The position numbers and the translations under genes were made by a program. The notes below the pieces were generated by a model. It made no database searches. It had not been told where the DNA came from and saw only the letters and a program-made list of their open reading frames with translations. From Sphingoaurantiacus capsulatus (lineage in GTDB: Bacteria; Pseudomonadota; Alphaproteobacteria; Sphingomonadales; Sphingomonadaceae), in assembly GCF_042648405.1 (NCBI RefSeq), contig NZ_JBHRXV010000006.1, positions 66,525-130,524 of the forward strand: a stretch of 64,000 nucleotides of DNA. Direction: 5' to 3'. Below, in pieces: positions 38,479 through 47,102 of this stretch. How positions within the stretch are numbered: the first letter of the stretch is position 1; each line of letters starts with the position of its first letter.

Positions 38479-39692
38479 GTGTCCGGCGATATCGAGCAAA
38501 TTCGAAACCGCTTTCTGAACGAGATCAACGGCACCCGCGATCTCAATACTCTCGATTCCCTTCGGGTCGCCGCGCTCGGCAAGTCGGGCGCGGTCACCGA
38601 GCTGCTGAAGACGCTGGGGAAGATGACCCCCGAGGAGCGGCAGGTGCAGGGTCCGGCGCTCAACGGGCTGCGCGAAGACCTCGCCGCCGCCATCGCCACC
38701 CGCAAGACCGCGCTGGAGGATGCCGCGCTCGACACGCGCCTCGCCGCCGAGCGGCTGGATATGTCGCTGCCCGTCGGCACCGGCGCGCAAGGCAGCGTCC
38801 ACCCGATCAGCCAGGTGATGGACGAACTCGCCGAGATCTTCGCCGACATGGGCTTCGCGGTGGCGACCGGTCCCGAGATCGAGGACGAGTGGCATAATTT
38901 CGACGCGCTCAACATCCCGGAGACGCACCCGGCGCGCGCGATGCACGACACCTTCTACTTCCCCTCTCCTCCCCCGATGGGGGAGGGGGACCGCTCGCAG
39001 AGCGGTGGAGGGGACAGTGCCGCGCTGGGTGCCCCCTCCACCGCTTCGCGGTCCCCCTNGGTGCCCCCTCCACCGCTTCGCGGTCCCCCTCCCCCATCGG
39101 GGGAGGAAAAGGTGGCCGGATGCTGCTGCGCACCCACACCTCGCCGGTGCAGATCCGCACGATGCTGAGCGAAAAGCCGCCGATCCGCATCATCGCGCCA
39201 GGCCGCGTCTATCGTTCCGATTCGGACGCCACCCACACGCCGATGTTCCACCAGATCGAGGGGCTGGTGATCGACCGCGGCATCACGCTCGGCCACCTCA
39301 AATGGACGCTCGAGACCTTCCTCAAGGCCTTCTTCGAGCGCGACGACGTGCAGTTGCGCCTGCGTCCGAGCTACTTCCCCTTCACCGAGCCGTCGGCGGA
39401 GGTCGATGTCGGCTACCGCATCGAGAACGGCCAGCGCGCCATCGGCGGGTCGGACGGCTGGATGGAGGTGCTGGGCTCCGGCATGGTCCACCCGAAGGTC
39501 ATCGCCGCCTGCGGCCTCGACCCCGACGAGTGGCAGGGTTTCGCCTTCGGCACCGGCGTCGACCGCCTCGCGATGCTGAAATACGGCATGGACGATCTGC
39601 GCGCCTTCTTCGACGGCGACCTGCGCTGGCTGCGCCACTACGGGTTCCGGGCGCTCGACGTGCCCACGCTGAGCGGGGGAGTCGGCGCATGA
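38479..39692 (+). CDS. pheS: Phenylalanine--tRNA ligase alpha subunit with in-frame palindromic insertion (sequence broken by assembly join)
   Basis: Catalytic alpha chain of the heterotetrameric enzyme that charges tRNA-Phe. The 5' part (GTG at 38479, AAGGGGA upstream) reads SGDIEQIRNRFLNEI to AMHDTFYF at 38961. The 3' part from 39120 reads LLRTHTSPVQIRTM, motif 2 FHQIEGLVIDRG and motif 3 GFAFGTGVDRLAML to the stop at 39692. In the given sequence the two parts are in different frames. They become one frame if the second copy of a 32-base direct repeat, containing the undetermined base at 39059, is removed. The protein would then be about 393 residues, with a 42-residue insert (38962-39119) in the loop before motif 2 where E. 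coli has about four residues. It overlaps pheT by ATGA. Confidence 0.88.
38962..39119. repeat. Palindromic element inserted within pheS
   Basis: A perfect 28-base inverted repeat (38967-38994 and 39080-39107) encloses a second inverted pair (GCGGTGGAGGGG near 39002 with CCCCTCCACCGC near 39034). After removing the 32-base duplicated join the element is 126 bp, exactly 42 codons, and reads through without a stop (PSPPPMGEGDRSQ..., then ...SPIGGGKGGR). It is a different family from the three GTCAT-type elements in this window. It lies in the coding sequence of an essential gene. Confidence 0.82.
39027..39090. other. Probable unmerged contig overlap (32-base direct duplication with an N)
   Basis: Bases 39027-39058 and 39059-39090 are identical over 31 determined positions, with the N at 39059 standing where the first copy has G. 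A 32-base tandem copy joined at an N, which also causes the only frameshift in pheS, is best explained as two contig ends that overlap but were joined without merging. Confidence 0.75.
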
Positions 39693-42058
39693 AGTTCACC
39701 CTGTCCTGGCTGAAGGATCATCTCGATACCGACGCCTCGCTGGACGTGATCGTCGAGGGGCTGACGCGCGTCGGCCTTGAGGTCGAGGGCGTCGACAATC
39801 CGGCGGCGAAGCTGGCGGCCTTCACGATTGCGCGCGTGCTGACCGCGGCGCCGCATCCGCAGGCCGACAAGCTGCAGGTGCTGACCGTCGACACCGGCAG
39901 CGGCGAGCCCGTGCAGGTGGTGTGCGGCGCGCCCAACGCGCGTGCGGGCCTGATCGGCGTGTTCGGCGCGCCGGGCGCCTATGTGCCGGGCATCGACGTG
40001 ACCTTGAAGGTCGCCGCTATCCGCGGCGTCGAGAGCCGCGGCATGATGTGCTCCGAGCGCGAGCTGGAACTGTCCGACGAGCATAACGGCATCATCGACC
40101 TGCCCGCCGACGCGCCGGTGGGCACGCCCTATGCGACGCTCGCCGGGCTCGACGATCCGGTGATCGAGGTGTCGGTGACGCCCAACCGGCAGGATTGCAT
40201 GGGCGTCGCGGGCATCGCGCGCGATCTCGCCGCGCTGGGCCTCGGCAAGCTGAAGACGCGGCCGGTCGAACTGGTGGCGGGGACGTTCCCCTGCCCGACC
40301 GAGATCCGCACCGACGATCCCGAAGGCTGCCCCGCCTTCTTCGGCCGCGTCATCCGCGGCGTGTCGAACGGCGCGTCGCCGGCGTGGATGCAGCGCCGCC
40401 TGCGCGCCATCGGGCTGCGCCCGATTTCGGCGCTGGTCGACATCACCAACTATATCAGCTTCGACCGGGGCCGGCCGTTGCACGTCTATGATCTGGCCAA
40501 GCTGAACGGTGCGCTGGTCGCCCGCCGCGCGCGCGACGGCGAGACGGTCGATACGCTCAACGGCAAGACCTACACGCTCGATGCCAGCATGACGGTGATC
40601 GCCGACGATGCGGCCGTCCACGACATCGGCGGCATCATGGGCGGCGAGCATAGCTCGGTGACCGAGACGACGACCGACGTGCTGCTCGAATGCGCCTATT
40701 TCGACCCGGCGCGCATCGGCGCCACCGGGCGCGCGCTCGGGCTCAACTCGGACGCGCGCGCCCGCTTCGAGCGCGGCGTCGACCCGGCCTTCCTCGAGGC
40801 CGGCACCGCGCTGGCGACGCAGATGATCCTTGATCTGTGCGGTGGCGAAGCCTCCGAGGTGGTCGAGGCCGGCAAGGCGCCGGTGCCCGACAAGAGCGTC
40901 AGCTACCGCCCGGCGCGCACCCTGGGTCTGGCCGGCGTCGAGATCGACGAGGCACGGCAGGCCGACATTCTCGCCAGCCTCGGTTTCCGTGTCGAGAAGG
41001 GCGCGGTCTGGCAGATCGGCGTCCCGAGCTGGCGCCGCGATGTCGATGGCGAGGCCGACATCGTCGAGGAGGTCGCGCGCATCCACGGCTTCGACCATGT
41101 GCCGTCGACCGCGCTGCCGCGCGCCGAGGGCGTCGCCAAGCCGACCGCGACCGCGGCGCAGATGATCGAGCGGCGCGTCCGTCGCACCATCGCGGCGCGC
41201 GGCGCCAACGAGGCCGTGACGTGGAGCTTCGTCGCGCCAGACGAGGCCGCACCCTTCGGTGGCGGCGCCTGGACGCTCGACAACCCGATCTCCGCCGACC
41301 TCGCCGTCATGCGCCCGTCGCTGCTGCCGGGACTGCTCGGCGCCGCCAAACGCAACCTCGATCGCGGCCAGTCGAGCCTGCGGCTGTTCGAGGTGGGGCG
41401 GCGCTATCTCGCCGACGGCGAGCGGCCGACGGTGGGCCTCGTGCTCGCCGGCGAGCGCACGGGTCGCGACTGGCGCACCGGCAAGGCCGCGCCGTTCGAC
41501 GCGTTCGACGCCAAGGCCGAAGTGCTGGCGGCGCTGGCCGCCGCCGGCGCGCCGGTCGAGCGGCTGCAGGTGATGGGCGATGTCAGCCCTTGGTATCATC
41601 CGGGCCGCTCGGCGCGGCTCTGCCTCGGCCCGAAGCAGGCGCTGGCGGAATTCGGCGAGCTGCACCCGCGCGTGGCGAAGCATTTCGACCTGCGCGGCGG
41701 CGCCATCGTCGCGGAAATCTTCCTCGACGCACTGCCGCCGGCGCGGGGTGCCGGTAAGCGCACGCGCGCGGCACACCAGCCCAACCCGCTGCAGCCGGTG
41801 ACTCGCGACTTCGCCTTCGTCGTCGAGGCCGGTGCCTCGGCCGACGCGCTGCTGCGCGCGGTGCGCGGCGCGGACAAGGCGGCGGTCATCGACGCAGCGT
41901 TGTTCGACATCTTCGAGATGGGCGACGGCCGCAAATCGCTCGCGGTGTCGGCGGTCCTGCAGCCGGTGGAGCGCAGCTTCACCGACGAGGAGCTGGAAGC
42001 GCTGTCAGCGAAGATCGTCGCGGCGGCGGGCAAAGTCGGCGCGACTCTCAGAGCATAG
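39689..42058 (+). CDS. pheT: Phenylalanine--tRNA ligase beta subunit
   Basis: 789 residues, normal full length. The N-terminal EMAP/tRNA-binding domain (about 39-148: FTIARVLTAAPHPQADKLQV, ESRGMMCSERELELSDEH) is followed by the B3/B4 editing domain (HVYDLAKLNG), the B5 domain and a catalytic-like core (EEVARIHGFDHVPS). The C-terminal anticodon-binding domain includes NPLQPVTRDFAFVVEAGAS. It works only with PheS. ATG at 39689 overlaps the pheS stop. An open frame continues upstream through the pheS region and is spurious. Confidence 0.97.
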   Translation: MKFTLSWLKDHLDTDASLDVIVEGLTRVGLEVEGVDNPAAKLAAFTIARVLTAAPHPQADKLQVLTVDTGSGEPVQVVCGAPNARAGLIGVFGAPGAYVPGIDVTLKVAAIRGVESRGMMCSERELELSDEHNGIIDLPADAPVGTPYATLAGLDDPVIEVSVTPNRQDCMGVAGIARDLAALGLGKLKTRPVELVAGTFPCPTEIRTDDPEGCPAFFGRVIRGVSNGASPAWMQRRLRAIGLRPISALVDITNYISFDRGRPLHVYDLAKLNGALVARRARDGETVDTLNGKTYTLDASMTVIADDAAVHDIGGIMGGEHSSVTETTTDVLLECAYFDPARIGATGRALGLNSDARARFERGVDPAFLEAGTALATQMILDLCGGEASEVVEAGKAPVPDKSVSYRPARTLGLAGVEIDEARQADILASLGFRVEKGAVWQIGVPSWRRDVDGEADIVEEVARIHGFDHVPSTALPRAEGVAKPTATAAQMIERRVRRTIAARGANEAVTWSFVAPDEAAPFGGGAWTLDNPISADLAVMRPSLLPGLLGAAKRNLDRGQSSLRLFEVGRRYLADGERPTVGLVLAGERTGRDWRTGKAAPFDAFDAKAEVLAALAAAGAPVERLQVMGDVSPWYHPGRSARLCLGPKQALAEFGELHPRVAKHFDLRGGAIVAEIFLDALPPARGAGKRTRAAHQPNPLQPVTRDFAFVVEAGASADALLRAVRGADKAAVIDAALFDIFEMGDGRKSLAVSAVLQPVERSFTDEELEALSAKIVAAAGKVGATLRA

Positions 42059-42139
42059 GGCTCGGTTCGTCGATGTTCAGAGGGTGTTCGTCGCGCCTCC
42101 CCTAGGCGGGGCTGCGCGGATGGCGTTTCACTATGTCGC

Positions 42140-42274
42140 ATGGAACGTCATCGCACCGGCATACGCAGGATGGTCGAGCTGCTCGCCATTCTCGTACTCG
42201 CGCTCGCTGTGGCGGTCCCGATTGCCGACCGCCTGCATCCGTCGGAGCCGCCTTTGGCAGCGCCTGCCGACTAG
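42140..42274 (+). CDS. Small putative single-pass membrane protein
   Basis: 44 residues: MERHRTGIRRMVELLAILVL then ALAVAVPIADRL and a Pro-rich end SEPPLAAPAD. It has one strong hydrophobic helix with a positively charged N-terminus (cytoplasmic side in). It sits in the 276-base gap between pheT and the PLP-enzyme gene. There is no clear ribosome-binding site and no recognised family, so coding status is uncertain. Confidence 0.35.
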   Translation: MERHRTGIRRMVELLAILVLALAVAVPIADRLHPSEPPLAAPAD

Positions 42275-42334
42275 GTTAAAGGATCGGCCATTGCGGGCGC
42301 GTCAGACGCCCGGCCCCTGACCTGAAAGTATTCC

Positions 42335-43651
42335 ATGTCCGCCGACAAGACCGAGAACGAGCTGGCCGGCGCGCCGGCGCGTCGCATGAAGCATCAGTCC
42401 ACCGAGATCGGCGGGCGCAGGCTGCACCCATCGACGATGATGATGGGCTATGGCTATGACCCGGCGCTGTCGGAAGGCGCGCTGAAGCCGCCGATCTTCC
42501 TGACCTCGACTTTCGTGTTCGAGAGCGCGGCGCACGGCAAGCGCTTCTTCGAGGGCATCACCGGCGTGCGCCCGGGCGGTGCCGAGGGCCTCGTCTATTC
42601 GCGCTTCAACGGCCCCGACCAGGAAATCCTCGAGGATCGGCTGGCGCTGTGGGAAGACGTCGAGGACGCGCTGGTGTTTTCGAGCGGCATGTCGGCGATC
42701 GCCACCGTGTTCCTCGCGCTGCTGCAGCCGGGTGACGTCGTCGTCCATTCGGCGCCGCTCTATGCCGCGACCGAGACGTTGATCGGCCGCATCCTCGGCA
42801 AGTTCGGCATCACCTGGCTCGACTTCCCCGCCGGCGCGACGCAGGCGGAAATCGAGGAGGTGATGAAGGCGGCGAAGGCCAAGGGTCGCGTCGGCGCCAT
42901 CTACCTCGAAAGCCCGGCCAACCCGACCAACGCGCTGGTCGACGTCGAAGCGGTGCATGCCGCGCGCGCCGCGGTGCTCGGCGACGGCGATCACCTGCCG
43001 CAGATCATCATCGACAACACCTTCCTCGGCCCGCTGTGGGCGCAGCCGGGCAAGCAGGGCGCCGACCTCGTGCTCTATTCGCTGACCAAGTACGTCGGCG
43101 GGCACAGCGACCTCGTGGCGGGCGGCGTGACGGGCAGCAAGGCGTCGATCCTGCCGATCCGCATGATGCGCAACACCATCGGCACCATCACCGACCCGCA
43201 CACCGCCTGGATGCTGCTGCGATCACTGGAGACGCTGGAATTGCGCATGAGCCGCGCGGGCGAGAACGCCAAGGCGGTCTGCGACTATCTGCGCAATCAT
43301 CCGAAGGTGGAGACGGTCGGCTATCTCGGCTTCCTCGAGCCCGGCTCGCGGCAGGCGGACATCTACAACCGCCACTGCTCGGGCGCCGGCTCGACCTTCT
43401 CGCTGTATGTGAAGGGCGGCGAGGCGGAGGCGTTCCGGCTGCTCGACAATCTGAAGCTCATCAAGCTGGCGGTCAGCCTCGGCGGCACCGAGAGCCTCGC
43501 GTCGCACCCGGCGGGCATGACGCACCTGTCGGTGCCGCAGAAGCGCAAGGACGAACTCGGGATCGGCGACAATCTCGTCCGCGTCTCGATCGGCGTCGAG
43601 CATCCCGACGACCTGATCGCCGACTTCGAGCAGGCGCTGGCGGCGGTCTAA
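42335..43651 (+). CDS. Cystathionine gamma-synthase/methionine gamma-lyase family PLP enzyme
   Basis: 438 residues, Cys/Met-metabolism PLP fold. Visible are the substrate/PLP region YSRFNGPDQEILEDRLALWE, phosphate loop SSGMSAIATV, ESPANPTN, IIDNTF and the PLP Lys252 in YSLTKYVGGHSD, with GGTESLASHPAGMTH near the C-terminus. It has a ~40-residue N-terminal extension, as in the subgroup annotated as cystathionine gamma-synthase family in alphaproteobacteria. Whether it synthesises, cleaves or replaces at the gamma carbon is not decided. Its stop overlaps the convergent S41 peptidase stop by four bases. Confidence 0.91.
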   Translation: MSADKTENELAGAPARRMKHQSTEIGGRRLHPSTMMMGYGYDPALSEGALKPPIFLTSTFVFESAAHGKRFFEGITGVRPGGAEGLVYSRFNGPDQEILEDRLALWEDVEDALVFSSGMSAIATVFLALLQPGDVVVHSAPLYAATETLIGRILGKFGITWLDFPAGATQAEIEEVMKAAKAKGRVGAIYLESPANPTNALVDVEAVHAARAAVLGDGDHLPQIIIDNTFLGPLWAQPGKQGADLVLYSLTKYVGGHSDLVAGGVTGSKASILPIRMMRNTIGTITDPHTAWMLLRSLETLELRMSRAGENAKAVCDYLRNHPKVETVGYLGFLEPGSRQADIYNRHCSGAGSTFSLYVKGGEAEAFRLLDNLKLIKLAVSLGGTESLASHPAGMTHLSVPQKRKDELGIGDNLVRVSIGVEHPDDLIADFEQALAAV

Positions 43652-44640
43652 CCCGCCGCGCGCTTCAGCGCTTCCTCCAGCGCCTTGTCGGCGGGAACGG
43701 CGACGTCGGGGGTGACCCCGGTCGCCTCCCAGCCCTTGCCGGTCGCCGGGTCGAAGGTCCGGCCGACCGGCACGAAGGCCGAATAGCCGCCGCCCAAGTC
43801 CGCGAAGCTGCCGTAGTGGCCGGCGCCGCGCGTCGTCTCGCCGATCAAGGTGGCGCGGCGGGTGCGCTTTAGCGCCAGCGCGAGATGCTCGGCGGCCGAG
43901 GCGGTGCGCTTCGAGGTCAGGTAGAACACGCGCGCGGTGCGCAGCGGCGTCGCCTTGCCCGGCACCACATGATGCTCGCGGCGAACGATGGTCGGCGGCG
44001 CGGCGACCGCGCGTAGCATCGGGCCGGTGGCGGTCGGCGCGCGGCCGGCGGCAGCGACGGCGGCGCGCGTGTCCATCTGAACGAGCGGCGTCGGGCGCGC
44101 GTAGAGATAGGGCAGCATCACGTTCATTTCCTGCAGGCCCCCGCCGCGGTGCGGGCGCGCGTCGATGATCAGCGTGCGCGCGGTGGCGTGGGTCTCCATG
44201 AAATGGCGGACGCGGTCGACGTTGGCCGGGTCGCCGGGGAACATGTTGAAGCGGATGTAGGCGACGCCGTCGGCGATCCAGCGGGCGTCCTCGACGCCGC
44301 GGGGCGCGGCGCCGGCGGCGGTCGGCGAGCGCGGCGCGAGCAGCGACTGGCCCGGCGGCGCGACGCGAAGGTGGCCCTCCTTATACTCGGCCTGGAGGTC
44401 GGCGGTCAGCCGTTCGGCAAAGGCCTTGGGATCGGCGATGTCGTCATAGGCGCCGGCGGCGAGCTTCTTGCGGAGCAGCGCGGCGTAGCGGTCGCCGATG
44501 TCGGGGAAGACGAAATCCTCGTGCAGCCGCTCGGCGAGCGTCTCGACGACGGCGCGGCGTTCAGCAGCGGGTATGGGCGCCTGCGCCGCAACAACCGCGG
44601 CGACTCCCAAGGATAGGACAGCGAAAGAGATAGTACGCAT
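43648..44640 (-). CDS. Exported S41 family peptidase-like protein
   Basis: 330 residues. The signal peptide (MRTISFAVLSLGVAAVVAAQA) indicates export. The S41 core is visible: GVAYIRFNMFPGD, LIIDARPHRGGG, and the nucleophile region YLTSKRTASAAEHLALAL with Ser in TASAAE; GETTRGAGHYGSFADLGGGY follows. No PDZ domain is seen, so it differs from CtpA (48.9-50.3 kb) and resembles tail-less interphotoreceptor-retinoid-binding-protein-like peptidases. The substrate is unknown. Confidence 0.87.
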   Translation of the reverse strand: MRTISFAVLSLGVAAVVAAQAPIPAAERRAVVETLAERLHEDFVFPDIGDRYAALLRKKLAAGAYDDIADPKAFAERLTADLQAEYKEGHLRVAPPGQSLLAPRSPTAAGAAPRGVEDARWIADGVAYIRFNMFPGDPANVDRVRHFMETHATARTLIIDARPHRGGGLQEMNVMLPYLYARPTPLVQMDTRAAVAAAGRAPTATGPMLRAVAAPPTIVRREHHVVPGKATPLRTARVFYLTSKRTASAAEHLALALKRTRRATLIGETTRGAGHYGSFADLGGGYSAFVPVGRTFDPATGKGWEATGVTPDVAVPADKALEEALKRAAG

Positions 44641-44704
44641 CGGACCTCCGTTTGCGCGCTTCTACGGCGGGCAGCCGGGCGGTCCCATGTGGTTGGTCGA
44701 AAGA

Positions 44705-45622
44705 TCAGGCGTAGTGAGCGAGTTTCAGCCCCGGGCGGTCCCACCGGCACTTCGCCAGCTTGCCGGTCGTCGACAGGCAGACCCAGGCGTCCTGCAGATC
44801 GGCGCCGCCGAATGCGATGTTGGTGGTGAGAAGGTCGGGGAAGCCGACGATGTCGTAGGCGCCCGTCGTGGGGTTCACCTGCGCGATGCCCGGCGCCTCG
44901 ACGAGCGTCGCGACGCAGACGGTGCCGTCGGCGGCGACGGCGAGGCTGTCGAGCAGGACGCGGCCGGGGAAGCTGGTGACGACGCGGCCGGGCAGCGCCG
45001 GCAGCGGCGACGGGGCCACCTCGCCCTCACTAATGATGTCGAAGGCGAGCAGCAGCCGCTCGTTGGTGAGCGCGGTGTAGACGGTGCGACCATCGGGCGA
45101 GAGGCCGACGCCGTTCATGTTGGGGCCGGAGACGGCGCAGCGGATGCTGGAGCCATCGGGCTTGGCGTAGAACAGCCCGCCCGCCTCATGCGCATGGTTG
45201 CGATGCTTGCCGAGGTCGGTGAACCAGAAGCCGCCCTTGTCATCGAACACGATGTCGTTGGGGCCGGACAGGCGGACGCCGTCGCACTTGTCGTACAGCC
45301 GCTCAACCTTGCCGGTGGCAAGGTCGATGCGCTCGATGCGCCCCGTCGTGTAGTCATCGCCGGCGCCGCCGGGGATGAGCATGCCCTGCTCCTGCCCCGA
45401 CCAGGAAAAGCCGCCGTTGTTGCAGACGTAGAGCGCGCCGTCGGGGCCGATGGCGAGGCCGTTGGGGCCGCCGCCGGGCTCGGCGACGGTCTCCTTGCGC
45501 CCGTCGGGATGGGCACGGGTGATGCGGCCCGCGGCGATCTCGACGACGATCACCGACCCGTCGAGCATCCACACCGGGCCTTCCGGAAACGCGAGCCCTT
45601 CCGCGACGATCTCGAAATCCAT
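44705..45622 (-). CDS. SMP-30/gluconolactonase/LRE family protein
   Basis: 305 residues. Six-bladed beta-propeller pattern: EGLAFPEGPVWMLDGS, PGGGPNGLAIGPDGALYVCN (metal-ligand Asn), LSGPNDIVFDDKGGFWFTD and MNGVGLSPDGRTVY. The family hydrolyses sugar or other lactones with one divalent metal. It starts at ATG 45622, preceded by GGGGAGGA; a longer frame to 45727 has no conserved sequence. It lies between the S41 peptidase gene (same strand) and the divergent rmuC. Confidence 0.89.
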   Translation of the reverse strand: MDFEIVAEGLAFPEGPVWMLDGSVIVVEIAAGRITRAHPDGRKETVAEPGGGPNGLAIGPDGALYVCNNGGFSWSGQEQGMLIPGGAGDDYTTGRIERIDLATGKVERLYDKCDGVRLSGPNDIVFDDKGGFWFTDLGKHRNHAHEAGGLFYAKPDGSSIRCAVSGPNMNGVGLSPDGRTVYTALTNERLLLAFDIISEGEVAPSPLPALPGRVVTSFPGRVLLDSLAVAADGTVCVATLVEAPGIAQVNPTTGAYDIVGFPDLLTTNIAFGGADLQDAWVCLSTTGKLAKCRWDRPGLKLAHYA

Positions 45623-45750
45623 GCCATCCTCCCCAGGAATCTGCTGGGTCGCAAGGTGCGGCGACACCCGGCTGATCGCAAGGGGACTGGCCATCACCCT
45701 CCCCTTTGCATTAGCCTGCGGGTTCACGATCCGTTCGCAAAGGATAAGGC

Positions 45751-47100
45751 GTGCTTGAGGGGCTGTTGTTCGTCGCCGGGTTCATCATCGCGCTGGCCGT
45801 CGGCTGGGCGGTGTGGGGGCGTGCCGCGGGCCGATTGGGCGCGGCAGAGGCGCGCGCGGAGCGGCTCGCCCCACTTGAAGAAGAAAACGAAAAGCTGCGC
45901 AGCAAGGCCGATGAACTTACCGACCTGAAGGCGCGCTCGGAGGAGCGTGACCGCGCATTTGAAGAGCAGCGGTCGCAACTCGTCAAAACCGGCGACGATC
46001 TTCGGCAGCAGTTCGAGCAGCTTGCCGGCGAGACGCTGCGCAAGAGCCAGCAGCAGTTCATCGATCTCGCCAACCAGAATTTCGAGACGCATCGCGCCAA
46101 GGCGGATGCGGGGCTCGAGAAAAGCACCAAGGACATCGCGGAGCTGATCGGGCCGATGCGCGATACGCTCGGCAAATATGAGACCCGCCTTCAGGAGGTC
46201 GAACTCGCGCGCACCGAAAGCTACGGCAAGCTCGTGCAGCTTCTGGATCAGGTGTCCAAAGGGCAGGAGCGCGTCAGCGGCGAAACCATGCGCCTCGCGA
46301 CGGCCCTGCGCTCCTCCGGCAAGGCTGCAGGTCGTTGGGGTGAAGAGCAGTGCCGTAACGTGCTGGAGTTGGCCGGGCTCGTGGACGGTGTCGACTTCAC
46401 CGCCCAGACATCGGTCGATGGTGAGAGCGGCCGTCAGCGGCCGGATTTCACGCTCTCGCTACCAGGTGATCGCAAGCTGGTCATCGACGTTAAATGCTCG
46501 GTGGACGCATTCGTGTCGGCGGCGGAATCGGACAATGAGGAGGAACGCGCGCGCCACCTGAAAGCGCATGCGGCGGCCGTGCGGAGCCATGCCAACGGCC
46601 TCGCCAGCAAGGCTTACGAAAAGTCCGTCGATGGGGCTGTCGACTTTGTCGTCCTTTTCGTTCCCGGCGAGAATTTCCTCGCCGCAGCGATCGAGCAGGA
46701 TCGCACGCTGATGAACGATTTCATGGCGAAGCGCCTCGTTCTAGCGGGGCCGATCAACCTGATCGCCGTCGCGCGCACCGTTGCTGCCATGCGCGATCAG
46801 GCGCGGCTGGCGAAACAGGCGGCCGAAATCGCCAAGCTCGGCCGCGACCTTTACGATTCGCTGCGGATCATGGGGGGCAACATCCTGAACGTTCAGCGCG
46901 CGCTCGAAGGCGCGGTGACCCACTTCAACAAGTTCGTGACGCAGTTCGATTCGCGCGTGATGCTCCGGGCCGGACGCTTCGAGCAACTCGGTGCGACCAC
47001 CGGGCTGGACACGCTTCCCGATCTGAAAGCGGTCGAGCAGTTGCCAACCGCCCCCGTATCGGCGGCGCTCATTACATCGACGAGTGAAGCCGCCGAGTAG
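45751..47100 (+). CDS. rmuC: DNA recombination protein RmuC
   Basis: 449 residues. One N-terminal transmembrane helix (LLFVAGFIIALAVGWAVWG) is followed by a long coiled coil (about 25-150: RAERLAPLEEENEKLRSKAD...). The RmuC catalytic-like core begins near 190: GKAAGRWGEEQCRNVLELAG, RPDFTLSLPGDRKLVIDVKC (D...VKC nuclease-like motif), FVVLFVPGENFLAAA and MGGNILNVQRALEGAVTHFN. It limits inversions at repeats in E. coli. The GTG start at 45751 follows AAAGGA at a good distance. It converges on the RNA methyltransferase gene. Confidence 0.95.
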   Translation: MLEGLLFVAGFIIALAVGWAVWGRAAGRLGAAEARAERLAPLEEENEKLRSKADELTDLKARSEERDRAFEEQRSQLVKTGDDLRQQFEQLAGETLRKSQQQFIDLANQNFETHRAKADAGLEKSTKDIAELIGPMRDTLGKYETRLQEVELARTESYGKLVQLLDQVSKGQERVSGETMRLATALRSSGKAAGRWGEEQCRNVLELAGLVDGVDFTAQTSVDGESGRQRPDFTLSLPGDRKLVIDVKCSVDAFVSAAESDNEEERARHLKAHAAAVRSHANGLASKAYEKSVDGAVDFVVLFVPGENFLAAAIEQDRTLMNDFMAKRLVLAGPINLIAVARTVAAMRDQARLAKQAAEIAKLGRDLYDSLRIMGGNILNVQRALEGAVTHFNKFVTQFDSRVMLRAGRFEQLGATTGLDTLPDLKAVEQLPTAPVSAALITSTSEAAE

Positions 47101-47102
47101 CT

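Noticed and set aside
38962..39119. pheS as a real pseudogene
   Set aside because: The gene is essential, both halves are perfectly conserved, and the frameshift disappears when the 32-base duplication at the N is removed.
39005..39688. Upstream extension of the pheT frame through pheS
   Set aside because: The pheS coding sequence is in another frame here and fully conserved; pheT starts at 39689 with a canonical N-terminus.
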